64,000 bases of DNA, from contig NZ_JACYTP010000011.1 of NCBI RefSeq assembly GCF_014841115.1, positions 1 through 64,000 on the forward strand, given 5' to 3'. Every line of letters begins with the position of its first letter. The first letter of the stretch is position 1. The position numbers and the translations under genes are program-made. This document shows, piece by piece, positions 16,949 through 25,577 of this stretch. The notes beneath the pieces were generated by a model that worked only from the letters and a program-made list of their open reading frames with translations, was not told the DNA's origin and did no database searches. This DNA is from Photobacterium arenosum. GTDB taxonomy: Bacteria; Pseudomonadota; Gammaproteobacteria; Enterobacterales; Vibrionaceae.

Positions 16949-18916
16949 CTACCAACGATTTTCAGGTGCGTCCGGGGCTGGCTTTTCTCTTGCCTGGAGA
17001 ATGATCTGAGCCCTGAGCAATTCCCGGGTGCTGTCTGGTATCTGCTCCAGTTTTTTTAATGTCGGATGGCTTGCACTCAGGCCACTGGTTTCATCGCCAC
17101 TGTCTTCATCGCTAACGTCTTCATTATTACCGGCTATTGGCTGCTCGCTTTTCTCAGCGTTTGCATTGGCTTGTTCGCCAGCGGGCTCAATGCGCGACTG
17201 GGCTGCATTGCCAGCGGAATTGGCTGGGTTAGGATCTGAACCGGCCTGGACTGGATGTCCCGCTTGTGATGGCTGCTGACCGTCAGCCGAAGGAGGGGAT
17301 ACTTCTCCGGCACTGTCATCATTATGACCCGATGCCTGCTGGCTTTGTTCATCTTGCCGTGATTGCCTTTCTTGCTGCGCATCGCCAGCAGACGCAGAAG
17401 CTGTCTGGTCAGACTGACTGGCGTTACCAGACTGGCCGGTTTGACTATTTTGCTGGCTGGATGGCTGCTGCCCTGAAGCAGACTGTACATTGCTATCTCG
17501 GGATGAGTTGCCAGCTTGTTGCCCGGACGGCGATCCTTGGCCTTGCTGACCTTGCTGACCTTGCTGACTCTGCTGGTTCGCTTGTTGCTGGCTGAGCTGC
17601 TGCTCGACGATATCCAGATTGGTTTTTGCATCTGTGTTATCCGGATCTGCGTTCAGCAAGTCCTGATAGATATCGCGGGCCTTATCCAGCTGGCCAGCTT
17701 GTGCGTACGCATTGGCCAGGTTGTAACGAGAGGCCGGGTCAGTTAAACCTGACAGGGATTCGATGGCGCCTTCATAATCGCCCGCCTGATATTTGGCCGC
17801 TCCTTGCCAGGCGGGTGACTGGAACAGATCCGCCGCTGCCTGATATTCCTGTTGCTGATAGTGTTGATAAGCGTCTTGATCCTGATTTAGCCAGGGAGAC
17901 GCAACGCTTTTCTCAACCGGCAGGAAAACGATCAGTAAACAGGAAAATGCGATGCCTTTGCGGCAGGCGGGCAAAAAGAGCAGGATCAGCGGAATCAACA
18001 GCCAGAATCCACCATTGAGTTTTTCCTCAATGGTCTTGTTTTGCGCTTGTTCAGACTGCGCTGTGAGATGAGTCGTAGCCTCAATAAGAGCCAGAATATC
18101 CTGATCATTACCCCGCCATCTCACCATGATGCCACCATGGCTGGCTGCCAGTGTTTCGAGCCGCCGGGGATGCATTTTGCTCAAAACCGTGTTGCCTTGA
18201 TTGTCTTGTAACAGCCGGCCGTCCGGCATAGTGACTGGTGCACCTTGCGGGGTAGCGACAGCCAGAATGGACAAGCGGTATTGATTGTCTTGCAGCAACT
18301 GGTCAGTTTGCATAGCTTCTTTCTCACTGAGTCCGTCGGTGATCAAGATCAGATCCCCCTGAGGGTGCCCGGCTTGTCTGAGCAGATCGATGGCGGCTTT
18401 CACGCCTGCGGCAGCGTTACTACCCTGAATAGGCAAAATAGCAGGGGATAATCCCGGTATCAGGTGAGTCAATGTCGTACTGTCTGCGGTCAGCGGGCTG
18501 ATGATGTAGCCATCTCCGGCATAGGCTATCAGGCCTGTGCTGCCTTCCTGCCAGTAGGGCAGAAGGTCCATGGCTTTATAGCGGGCCTGAGTCAGACGGT
18601 TAGGGGGCAGATCGGTCGCGTACATGGAGTTCGACATATCCATGATAATCACTCTGGCGCCGCTCAGGTTAGAGGCGGGCAACATTTGTTTTTGCCAGCT
18701 GGGGCCGGCCATCGCAATCACCGCCAGTATCCATCCGATGCTGAGGAGCAGAAGCGATAGCACGCGGACTCGCTGAGAGGAGGGTTTATTGTCGGGTTGA
18801 AGGTGCGCAGCAATCAGCCCGGACTGTGCACGGCGTTGAGCCAGCCAGAGTAAAAGGACGGCTAACGGAATCAATGCGAGTAACCAAGAGGGATGTAAGA
18901 AAGTAAAATCAGCCAT
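16949..18916 (-). CDS. VWA and TPR membrane protein (BatB-BatC type fusion)
   Basis: The 655-aa protein starts with two membrane helices, then a von Willebrand A domain with the MIDAS motif DMSNSM near residue 93 and ITDGLSEKE. A further membrane helix lies near residue 310, and a TPR block follows (GDYEGAIESL, YNLANAYAQAGQLDKARDIY, DPDNTDAKTNLDIVEQQL). The last 200 residues are low in complexity and rich in Gln, Ser, Gly and Asn, likely disordered. This merges what are separate BatB and BatC genes in other bacteria. It overlaps batA by 8 nt. Confidence 0.88.
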   Translation of the reverse strand: MADFTFLHPSWLLALIPLAVLLLWLAQRRAQSGLIAAHLQPDNKPSSQRVRVLSLLLLSIGWILAVIAMAGPSWQKQMLPASNLSGARVIIMDMSNSMYATDLPPNRLTQARYKAMDLLPYWQEGSTGLIAYAGDGYIISPLTADSTTLTHLIPGLSPAILPIQGSNAAAGVKAAIDLLRQAGHPQGDLILITDGLSEKEAMQTDQLLQDNQYRLSILAVATPQGAPVTMPDGRLLQDNQGNTVLSKMHPRRLETLAASHGGIMVRWRGNDQDILALIEATTHLTAQSEQAQNKTIEEKLNGGFWLLIPLILLFLPACRKGIAFSCLLIVFLPVEKSVASPWLNQDQDAYQHYQQQEYQAAADLFQSPAWQGAAKYQAGDYEGAIESLSGLTDPASRYNLANAYAQAGQLDKARDIYQDLLNADPDNTDAKTNLDIVEQQLSQQQANQQSQQGQQGQQGQGSPSGQQAGNSSRDSNVQSASGQQPSSQQNSQTGQSGNASQSDQTASASAGDAQQERQSRQDEQSQQASGHNDDSAGEVSPPSADGQQPSQAGHPVQAGSDPNPANSAGNAAQSRIEPAGEQANANAEKSEQPIAGNNEDVSDEDSGDETSGLSASHPTLKKLEQIPDSTRELLRAQIILQAREKPAPDAPENRW

Positions 18917-19871
18917 ATCGCCTCCAACGGATTGCCAGCAGGACGCTGAAGAGCAGTGCCCCTGCCAGCGGGAAACGAAACAGCTCCTCTCTTGGCCGCC
19001 AGGTTTGCTGAGCGGTTGATACCGGCTCCAGATCGTTGATTGACTGGTAAATGCTGGCTAATTCCTGCGGATTCCTTGCCCTGAAATACTGACCCTCTGT
19101 GAGGGCTGCGATTTGGGTAAGCGCATGCTCGTCCAAATCCTGCGAGGGGTTAACCATACGATCACCAAAGAAACTGCGTTGCACCATTTCATCGGCACCT
19201 ATGCCGACTGTGTATATTCTGACCTTGTTCTCAGCGGCCAGCTTTGCCGCTTCCATCGGATTGATCACCCCGGAAGTATTGGCTCCGTCACTGAGCAGGA
19301 TAATCACACGTTGCTCGGCGTCACTGTTGATAAAACTTTTCGCTGCGATGCCCAGCCCTTCACCAATGGCGGTGCTTTGCCCGATCAGTCCGAGCACAGT
19401 TCTGGCTAATTGCTGCTTTACCGTGTTCAGATCGAAGGTCAATGGTGTTTGCAGGTAGGCATGATTGGCGAAAAGTACCAAACCCAGCCTGTCGCCCTGG
19501 CGCTTGCCGATGAAGTCGGTTACCACCTGTTTTACCGCAGTAAGGCGATCGACAGTGTTACCCTGACCATCGACCATATCTTCAATTGACATTGAACCGG
19601 ATAAATCGACAGCCAGTAACATGTCTCTGTGTTCAGGCTGTATTTGAACGGGATCACCAAACCAGACTGGCCTGGCGAGCGCCCCTAGCAAACTGACCCA
19701 GCACAGCAGAGCCAGAATGCTTTGCCAGCGTCGAACCGGCTTTTTGACCAGATTTTCCGGCAGTACCGGCAATGTGATGACTGCCTCGGGTTGAACCGGC
19801 CTGGTAAAGCGGTAGATAAACCAGGGCAGAGGAAGCAATACGAGCGGCCACCACCATACAAATTCAAACAT
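18909..19871 (-). CDS. batA: VWA domain protein BatA
   Basis: BatA is a membrane-anchored von Willebrand A protein. Two N-terminal helices (starting MFEFVWWWPLVLLPLPWFIY and near WQSILALLCWVSLLGALAR) precede the MIDAS sequence LAVDLSGSMSIEDM and LLSDGANTSG; a C-terminal helix ends the 320-aa protein. The start at 19871 was chosen because AGAGGA is 5 nt upstream; an ATG at 19892 is also in frame. It overlaps the preceding DUF4381 gene by 8 nt. Confidence 0.9.
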   Translation of the reverse strand: MFEFVWWWPLVLLPLPWFIYRFTRPVQPEAVITLPVLPENLVKKPVRRWQSILALLCWVSLLGALARPVWFGDPVQIQPEHRDMLLAVDLSGSMSIEDMVDGQGNTVDRLTAVKQVVTDFIGKRQGDRLGLVLFANHAYLQTPLTFDLNTVKQQLARTVLGLIGQSTAIGEGLGIAAKSFINSDAEQRVIILLSDGANTSGVINPMEAAKLAAENKVRIYTVGIGADEMVQRSFFGDRMVNPSQDLDEHALTQIAALTEGQYFRARNPQELASIYQSINDLEPVSTAQQTWRPREELFRFPLAGALLFSVLLAIRWRRYG

Positions 19872-20388
19872 GCCTGTCCTCTTTTGCTGCATCCCCTTTC
19901 ATCGCTGGGGTATGTTGAGGGATACGGGGCGGAAGGGCGTGCCTTAACCAGATCTCAGCCTGATGCCGGCAGGCATCACGAATGTCATCTCTGGTTTCTG
20001 AGGCATAAAGAGCCTGTGTCCATGCATCATTCAGCAACACAAATCCCCGGTGTTGTTCGGGTAACTGATGATCTAAAAATGCCATCCATTGATGGCCACT
20101 CAGCCCCGCCACCTGCTCACGGGGAAAGTAGGTAAGTGCGGCCTGTCTGAGTAAGGTGTTCAATTCTGACACCGATTGAGCGTGTTTGAGTTGTCTTAAT
20201 GCTTGTTTTTTACCAGCCTTTAACCCGCGTCTGGCCTTGAGCTGATTCACGACCAAATACAGCAGGGCAAGCAGGATAATGATAAGCAAAGCACTTGCCC
20301 ACCATCCCCAGGCCAGAGGCCAGGGATCCGGCAAAGCTGGCAAGTGGAGATCGGCCAGCTGCAATGGATGCGTATGTGTTTGTGCCAT
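19864..20388 (-). CDS. DUF4381 family protein of the Bat cluster
   Basis: This 174-aa protein has one membrane helix near WWASALLIIILLALLYLVVN after a short N-terminal part with LHLPALPDPWPLAWGWW, the usual DUF4381 start. The rest is a cytoplasmic helical domain containing LRQLKHAQSVSELNTLLRQA. The family almost always lies between a DUF58 gene and batA, as here. Its role is unknown. Confidence 0.87.
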   Translation of the reverse strand: MAQTHTHPLQLADLHLPALPDPWPLAWGWWASALLIIILLALLYLVVNQLKARRGLKAGKKQALRQLKHAQSVSELNTLLRQAALTYFPREQVAGLSGHQWMAFLDHQLPEQHRGFVLLNDAWTQALYASETRDDIRDACRHQAEIWLRHALPPRIPQHTPAMKGDAAKEDRHV

Positions 20389-20393
20389 AAAAG

Positions 20394-21377
20394 TTACATC
20401 TTGTTCTGTACAGAAGGCTCAGACGCCGGGTGAAGCGCTTGAGTGCTCCCGATTTGTTTCAATAACGGAATGCCAGCAGAAACAGCATGCAGAGGTATTG
20501 CCAGTGATGAAGCCAGCTCTGTCAGGTTCTGCAGGTGACGGGAAAATTGCTGTGCCATTTGCTCCCGGGTTCGCTGGGCCCCAAAATTAATCCAGGCCGA
20601 CTGCTGGCTGTCAGTGACGAATTCACCGCCGCGAAAACCCGTGTCACCCAGCTCAAGAGGATCAAACAGGTGCACAAACTGCACTCTGTTATGGCTTCTT
20701 AACTGACTGAGCCGCTTTTTATCACTGGTCTGTAAAGCATAGAAATCACTCAGAATGACAATTTCACTGCCTTTAGGGCATAGGTGGTGCATGTGGCGCA
20801 GCACATCAGAAAATGTCAGCCCGTTATCCTCAGAGGCTTTTGAGTTGCTCTGATGCATGTTGATCATGGCATTGATAACTGCCAGCGGACCTTGCTGACG
20901 AGCCGTCGGTTTGCACTCACTTAACCTGTATCCGTTGTACACCAGTGCACCAATGCGATCCTGCTGCTGCACGGCCAGCCAGCTAAGCAGGCTGGCAAAG
21001 TGAGCAGCCTGTACCGATTTCAGCAACAGCTGGCTGCCAAAGCGCATACTCTGACTGAAATCAATCAGTAACATCACAGGCTGTTCGCGTTCTTCGCTGA
21101 ACAATTTGGTATGGGTCTTTCCTGTCCGGGCTGTGACACGCCAGTCTATCGCGCGAATGTCATCACCGGCCTGATAGGGGCGCACTTCAGTGAAATTCAT
21201 ACCCCGGCCTTTTTGCCGGCTTTGATGTTGTCCATTGAGTTGAGACCACACGCTGCGAGCTGGAGGGAGCCACTTAACGGACTGATTTTTGTACTGTAAC
21301 AGCTCGGCAAGGCACAATTCATACCCGTTACTGTGCGGTGGCAGCAGAGGGGGTGTTTTCGCCGTTGCTTTTATCAT
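20394..21377 (-). CDS. DUF58 domain protein
   Basis: The 327-aa protein holds the DUF58 signature GRGMNFTEVRPYQAGDDIRA near residues 58-77, followed by IDWRVTARTGKTHTKLF and a VWA-like MIDAS sequence LLIDFSQSMRFGS. DUF58 proteins act with MoxR ATPases and VWA proteins, probably as adaptors. The start overlaps the moxR stop (ATGA). No membrane segment is evident. Confidence 0.9.
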   Translation of the reverse strand: MIKATAKTPPLLPPHSNGYELCLAELLQYKNQSVKWLPPARSVWSQLNGQHQSRQKGRGMNFTEVRPYQAGDDIRAIDWRVTARTGKTHTKLFSEEREQPVMLLIDFSQSMRFGSQLLLKSVQAAHFASLLSWLAVQQQDRIGALVYNGYRLSECKPTARQQGPLAVINAMINMHQSNSKASEDNGLTFSDVLRHMHHLCPKGSEIVILSDFYALQTSDKKRLSQLRSHNRVQFVHLFDPLELGDTGFRGGEFVTDSQQSAWINFGAQRTREQMAQQFSRHLQNLTELASSLAIPLHAVSAGIPLLKQIGSTQALHPASEPSVQNKM

Positions 21378-22339
21378 GCACTGGTTACCTGCTGAATCAG
21401 TGAATGAACGATGCTGTCCGGGGTGATGCCTTCAGCTTGTGCTTCATAGCTGAGCAGTAACCTGTGTCTCAGTACGGGATAAGCCATGCGCTGCACATCG
21501 TCCGGCGTAACAAAATCCCGACCATTTAACCAGGCGTATGCCCGTGCGCAGCGGTCAAGCGCCAGCGTTGCCCTTGGACTGACCCCCAATTGCAGCCAGG
21601 CTGCCAGTTCATCGCTGTAACGCTTTGGTTCGCGTGTCGCCATGATGAGGCGGATAATATAGTGTTCAATGTCTTCTGCCATATGGATCTGCAGTACTTC
21701 CTTGCGGGCACTGAAGATATCAGCCTGACTGATTTGCACGGCTTCAGAAGACTTGGGGATGTTGTCTTCCAGTGCTTCGCCGCGGTTCAGCCGTAAAATA
21801 GCAAGCTCACTGTCGGCATTTGGATAATCAACGTTCAGTTGCAGTAAAAAACGGTCCAGCTGGGCTTCGGGTAACGGATAAGTCCCTTCCTGCTCAATGG
21901 GGTTTTGTGTCGCCATCACCAGAAATAATGCTGGCAGAGGATAGGTATTCCTGCCTGCGGTGATCTGCTTTTCTGCCATTGCTTCAAGCATCGCGGCCTG
22001 AACTTTTGCAGGCGCGCGGTTTATCTCATCGGCCAGTAACAGCGAGTTAAAGATTGGGCCGGGCTGGAACACGAATTCGCCGGTTTCGGGGCGGAAAATA
22101 TCGGTCCCCGTTAAGTCTGCGGGCAGGAGATCCGGCGTGAACTGGATACGGTGAAAATCGCCTTCAATGCATTCGGCAAGAGTTTTGACTGCGCGTGTTT
22201 TGGCCAGCCCCGGAGGGCCTTCTACGAGGATATGTCCGTCTGCTAATAGTGCAATGAGTAATTGTTGCACCATTTCGGCCTGGCCAATGACCTGTTGTTG
22301 TAAGTATTGATCGAGTTGTTGGAAGGTCTTTGCAAGCAT
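21374..22339 (-). CDS. MoxR-family AAA+ ATPase
   Basis: This 321-aa ATPase has Walker A GPPGLAKTRA near residue 41 (the final Lys-Thr is present, with Ala in the usual Gly position), Walker B LLADEINRAPAKVQAAMLEA and sensor block MATQNPIEQEGTYPLPEAQLDRF (only partly quoted). MoxR proteins work as chaperones that insert cofactors or remodel VWA-protein complexes. It opens the six-gene operon; AAGGGA lies 11 nt before the ATG. Confidence 0.92.
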   Translation of the reverse strand: MLAKTFQQLDQYLQQQVIGQAEMVQQLLIALLADGHILVEGPPGLAKTRAVKTLAECIEGDFHRIQFTPDLLPADLTGTDIFRPETGEFVFQPGPIFNSLLLADEINRAPAKVQAAMLEAMAEKQITAGRNTYPLPALFLVMATQNPIEQEGTYPLPEAQLDRFLLQLNVDYPNADSELAILRLNRGEALEDNIPKSSEAVQISQADIFSARKEVLQIHMAEDIEHYIIRLIMATREPKRYSDELAAWLQLGVSPRATLALDRCARAYAWLNGRDFVTPDDVQRMAYPVLRHRLLLSYEAQAEGITPDSIVHSLIQQVTSA

Positions 22340-22512
22340 GTGTTTTTATCCCTTGGAGCGACTGTTTGTCCTGCACACTATGAGGCGTGTTGTATACGCC
22401 AATAACGTATTAAAAAGAATGACGTTATTGGTATTCGACTTTGTTCCGCCAGTGAAGTTCACAGTAAATATCAAGCAAATGATAAATGTTATTTCACTTT
22501 TTTACATTACAA

Positions 22513-22528
22513 GGTGATTTTTGTCACT
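22513..22528. promoter_or_regulatory. CRP-like site upstream of pha genes
   Basis: GGTGA-TTTTTG-TCACT matches 8 of 10 core positions of TGTGA-N6-TCACA. It lies about 170 bp from moxR and 590 bp from phaB, so it could serve either side. The flanks are AT-rich, as CRP sites prefer. Confidence 0.35.
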
Positions 22529-22686
22529 AATCTGATAAAAAATGAAAAACAGGGAAAAATAATGAATTACTTAAAACTGTTTATCGTGAGGTCAGATGTG
22601 TTTTTTTTGTTGCACTAATGCTGCATTTCTTTACCTGCCCATTAAAAATCACGTTCTCAACACTTATTTATGTACCAGCTTAAAAC

Positions 22687-22714
22687 TGGTGCAACCTTGC
22701 ACTAATAAAGTGCG
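22687..22714 (+). promoter_or_regulatory. NtrC-like binding sites upstream of the pha operon
   Basis: TGGTGCA at 22687-22693 is an exact copy of the word found upstream of urtA and of the small RNA. It overlaps a palindrome GTGCAA-CC-TTGCAC, and the next 17 bases, TGCACTAATAAAGTGCG at 22698-22714, match the NtrC core TGCAC-N7-GTGCA at nine of ten positions. They lie about 100-127 bp before the start expected from the sigma-54-like element at 22787. A related TTGCACTAAT occurs at 22610-22619. Confidence 0.5.
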
Positions 22715-22786
22715 ATGAATCGAATTTTACGGCAAAAGAATTAATCCTGAAGCGTGAAACGGCTTGATTCATAGCATTTTGTAAAC

Positions 22787-22805
22787 TTGGCATTTCTTAT
22801 GCATT
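22787..22805 (+). promoter_or_regulatory. Sigma-54-like promoter candidate for phaBAPC
   Basis: TTGGCATTTCTTATGCATT has the GG and GC dinucleotides 10 bp apart and matches TTGGCA and TGCA of the RpoN consensus. Transcription would start near 22814 and leave a leader of about 300 nt before phaB. The element is weaker than the one at 34833, so this is a candidate only. Confidence 0.45.
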
Positions 22806-23116
22806 GAAATATTCCGTTAACAAATCGAACTTACTATGTAATCGATTAATTTCAATTTAGTTGATTCCATATAGGGATTTTATGAATAGAATGAATTCCC
22901 TGTGTTGATATCTATATGTGCTTATGTTCTTATAATGATTGTGCAATGGAAACTTCACACAAGTGACTTGTGGAGTGGATACGCTGCGTAATCGTGGTGC
23001 AGGGAACAAGTCTGGTTCAGATGTACAGCAGTAGGTTCTCTTCAGAAAAAATACAAAATCAACCATCAATGAGATGCGTTTTTTGTATTGGCAACGGATG
23101 GAAAGGAGTCTGGTAA

Positions 23117-23857
23117 ATGACAAAGGTAGCATTAGTAACTGGCGCTAAAGGTGGTATTGGTTCTGCAATTACTCAGGGTTTAGTAGATGCAGGTTATCGT
23201 GTTATTGCCACATATTTCCCAACAGGTGAAGAGAAAGCCAAAGAGTGGTTTGCTGAAAATAACTACTCCGATTCTCAAGTTCGCTTATTCCCTCTGGATG
23301 TTACGGATGCTGCATATTGTGAAGAGGCACTGACTACTCTTTTAAAAGAAGAGGGTAAGATTGATGTGCTGGTTAACAATGCAGGGATTACCCGTGATAG
23401 TACGTTTAAGCGTATGACTGTCCAGCAATGGAAAGAGGTGATGTCCACAAATCTGGATAGCCTGTTTAACGTTACTCATCCTTTGTTTGCTTCAATGTGT
23501 GATAACGGATTTGGCAGAATCATCAATATTTCCTCTGTTAACGGCCTGAAAGGGCAGTTCGGCCAGGCAAACTATTCGGCGGCTAAGGCTGGCATGATTG
23601 GTTTCACCAAAGCACTGGCTGCAGAAGGAGCACGTTACGGTGTTACTGTTAATGCGATTGCACCAGGTTACACGGGTACACCTATGGTTGAAGCAATTAA
23701 GCCAGAAGTGCTGGACGCGATTAAAGCTGAAATCCCAATGAAGCGTCTGGCGCAACCCAATGAAGTATCAGCATCAGTGAACTTCCTGGCCAGTGATGCT
23801 GCAGCCTATATTACCGGAGAGACCCTCTCGGTAAATGGCGGCTTATACATGCACTAA
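23117..23857 (+). CDS. phaB: Acetoacetyl-CoA reductase PhaB
   Basis: PhaB reduces acetoacetyl-CoA to (R)-3-hydroxybutyryl-CoA, normally with NADPH, in polyhydroxybutyrate synthesis. It is a 246-aa short-chain dehydrogenase with the cofactor motif TGAKGGIG near residue 8, NNAG near residue 88, the catalytic serine in NISSVNG and the Tyr-X-X-X-Lys in NYSAAKAG. AAGGAG lies 9 nt before the ATG. It is the first gene of the pha operon. Confidence 0.95.
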   Translation: MTKVALVTGAKGGIGSAITQGLVDAGYRVIATYFPTGEEKAKEWFAENNYSDSQVRLFPLDVTDAAYCEEALTTLLKEEGKIDVLVNNAGITRDSTFKRMTVQQWKEVMSTNLDSLFNVTHPLFASMCDNGFGRIINISSVNGLKGQFGQANYSAAKAGMIGFTKALAAEGARYGVTVNAIAPGYTGTPMVEAIKPEVLDAIKAEIPMKRLAQPNEVSASVNFLASDAAAYITGETLSVNGGLYMH

Positions 23858-23881
23858 TTTAGTAGTAAGGATACTCGACAC

Positions 23882-25087
23882 ATGACCAAAGTTTATATTG
23901 TTGCAGCCAAACGTACTCCAATCGGCAGCTTTAATGGCGCACTGAAATCAGTCTCGCCAGCGCAACTCGCTGCTGTTGCTATCAAAGGCGCCATCGCTCA
24001 GGCAAATGTTGACCCCGCTAAAATCGACGAATTGATTTTAGGTAACGTAGTGGGTGCAGGCCAGGGCATGGGACCAGGACGACAGGCGGCAATTTTTGCA
24101 GGTATTCCTGATCAGGTTCCGGCCTACAGCCTGAACATGGTCTGTGGTAGTGGCATGAAGGCGGTAATGGACGCTGCTGCACACATTAAAGCCGGTGATG
24201 CTGAGTTGGTGGTGGCTGCTGGTGCAGAAAACATGTCGCAGATTCCGTTTACCGTACCTGCTTCCATCCGTGATGGACAGAAAATGGGCAATATGCAACT
24301 GACTGATTTACTGATTAACGACGGTCTGACCGATGTGTTTAATCAGTATCACATGGGTGTGACGGCTGAAAATGTCGTTGAAAAAGTGGGTCTGACCCGT
24401 GAACAACAGGACAACTTTGCGCTGGCAAGCCAGCAAAAAGCAGTCGTTGCTATTGAACAGGGCAAATTTGCAGAAGAAATCGTTTCTGTTGAAGTGAAAG
24501 TGCGTCGTGAGACGAAAACGGTTGATACAGATGAGTATCCGAAAGCCGATGCAACATTGGAAGGCTTGCAGAAACTGCGCCCGGCATTCAAACCTGAAGG
24601 TTCAGTAACCGCAGGAAATGCATCTGGTATCAATGATGGTGCGAGTGCAATCATTGTGGCTTCTGCTGCCGCCGTAGAAAAATATGGCTTAACACCGCTG
24701 GCAGAAATCGAAAGTTATGCGCAAGCGGGTGTTGCCCCAGAAGTCATGGGTCTTGGCCCTGTACCTGCGGTAATGAAAGCCCTGGAGAAAGCCGATTTAA
24801 ACATTGATTCAGTGGGTCTGTTTGAGTTTAACGAAGCCTTTGCCGGTCAGGCATTGGGCGTGTTGCATGAGCTGGCTGACAACTTGAATACCAAGGTCGA
24901 AGATTTGGCCGAACGTAGCAATGTTAATGGTGGTGCGATTGCCTTGGGTCACCCTCTGGGTGCATCGGGTAACCGTATTATTGTCAGTCTGCTGCACGAG
25001 ATGCGCCGCCGTGGAACAGAGTATGGCCTTGCCACACTGTGCGTCGGTGGCGGTATGGGTACAGCTATCGTACTGAAAAGTGTCTAA
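23882..25087 (+). CDS. phaA: Acetyl-CoA acetyltransferase (beta-ketothiolase) PhaA
   Basis: PhaA joins two acetyl-CoA into acetoacetyl-CoA, the first step of polyhydroxybutyrate synthesis. The 401-aa thiolase has the acyl-accepting cysteine in NMVCGSGMKA near residue 89, the catalytic histidine in GGAIALGHPLGASG, and the second cysteine in LCVGGGMG. It lies 24 bp after phaB with AAGGA upstream of its ATG. Confidence 0.95.
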   Translation: MTKVYIVAAKRTPIGSFNGALKSVSPAQLAAVAIKGAIAQANVDPAKIDELILGNVVGAGQGMGPGRQAAIFAGIPDQVPAYSLNMVCGSGMKAVMDAAAHIKAGDAELVVAAGAENMSQIPFTVPASIRDGQKMGNMQLTDLLINDGLTDVFNQYHMGVTAENVVEKVGLTREQQDNFALASQQKAVVAIEQGKFAEEIVSVEVKVRRETKTVDTDEYPKADATLEGLQKLRPAFKPEGSVTAGNASGINDGASAIIVASAAAVEKYGLTPLAEIESYAQAGVAPEVMGLGPVPAVMKALEKADLNIDSVGLFEFNEAFAGQALGVLHELADNLNTKVEDLAERSNVNGGAIALGHPLGASGNRIIVSLLHEMRRRGTEYGLATLCVGGGMGTAIVLKSV

Positions 25088-25158
25088 ACGACTCGTTAAC
25101 TAACTGGCGTCAGTATTCACTGGCGCTGAAAATAGCACTTAAATTAAGGAAACATATT

Positions 25159-25506
25159 ATGTATACGGAAATGTTTAAATCTTTCTCTGAGCAAACTGAA
25201 AAATCTCTGGCACCTTATGTGAAATTCAACAAGCTGTTCACTAAGAACGTGGAAGAGCTGACTGAGCTTCAACTGGCAGCGGTACGTGCTTACAGCGATT
25301 TGGGTCTGTCTCAGCTCAAAGCAATCAGTGAAATCAAGGATCTGCAGTCACTGACTTCTTTCCAAAGCCAACAGCTGGAAAACCTGACTAACCTGTCTAA
25401 ACAACTGGTTGATGACAGCAACAAGTTTTCAGCACTGGCTCAAGGCTTCAAAACTGAAGTGGAAGAGCTGGTAGCAGAGAATGTAAAGCAAGTTACACCC
25501 GCTTAA
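25159..25506 (+). CDS. phaP: Phasin, PHA granule-associated protein
   Basis: This 115-aa protein is a phasin, an amphipathic helical protein that coats PHA granules and limits their fusion. It starts MYTEMFKSFSEQTEKSLAPY and is almost wholly helical with heptad-like leucines, ending in VEELVAENVKQ. TAAGGA lies 8 nt before the ATG, and the length and position between phaA and phaC fit the Vibrionaceae type. A terminator-like hairpin lies right after it. Confidence 0.9.
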   Translation: MYTEMFKSFSEQTEKSLAPYVKFNKLFTKNVEELTELQLAAVRAYSDLGLSQLKAISEIKDLQSLTSFQSQQLENLTNLSKQLVDDSNKFSALAQGFKTEVEELVAENVKQVTPA

Positions 25507-25522
25507 GTTCTTTTCCTGTCTT

Positions 25523-25553
25523 AATGCCGTCCCGTCTTGCGGACGGCATTTTT
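25523..25553 (+). terminator. Terminator-like hairpin between phaP and phaC
   Basis: AATGCCGTCC, an 8-nt loop and GGACGGCATT form a 10-bp perfect stem followed by TTTAG. It starts 17 bp after the phaP stop and ends 25 bp before the phaC start. The U-tract is short, so partial termination is likely, which would give more phasin mRNA than synthase mRNA. Confidence 0.75.
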
Positions 25554-25577
25554 AGTCCAAAAGCAGAGGTCATTGCG

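Larger units (their letters stand above)
22340..23116. promoter_or_regulatory. 777-bp divergent control region between moxR and the pha operon
   Basis: No convincing gene lies here; an antisense frame of about 90 codons has no family features. The region is AT-rich and carries a CRP-like site (22513-22528), NtrC-like sites (22687-22714) and a sigma-54-like element (22787-22805), all listed separately. There is also a TATAAT at 22931-22936 with TTGATA 20 bp upstream (spacing too long for a good sigma-70 promoter), and a perfect 6-3-6 inverted repeat CACAAG-TGA-CTTGTG at 22958-22972. Confidence 0.6.

Noticed and set aside
19869-19883. ATGCCTGTCCTCTTTT at the batA start as a repeat copy
   Set aside because: It reads as the ordinary start codon and AGAGGA ribosome-binding site of batA on the minus strand.
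22857-23132. An antisense frame of 91 codons before phaB
   Set aside because: It occupies the probable phaB promoter and leader, begins inside phaB, and has an unusual composition with no ribosome-binding site.
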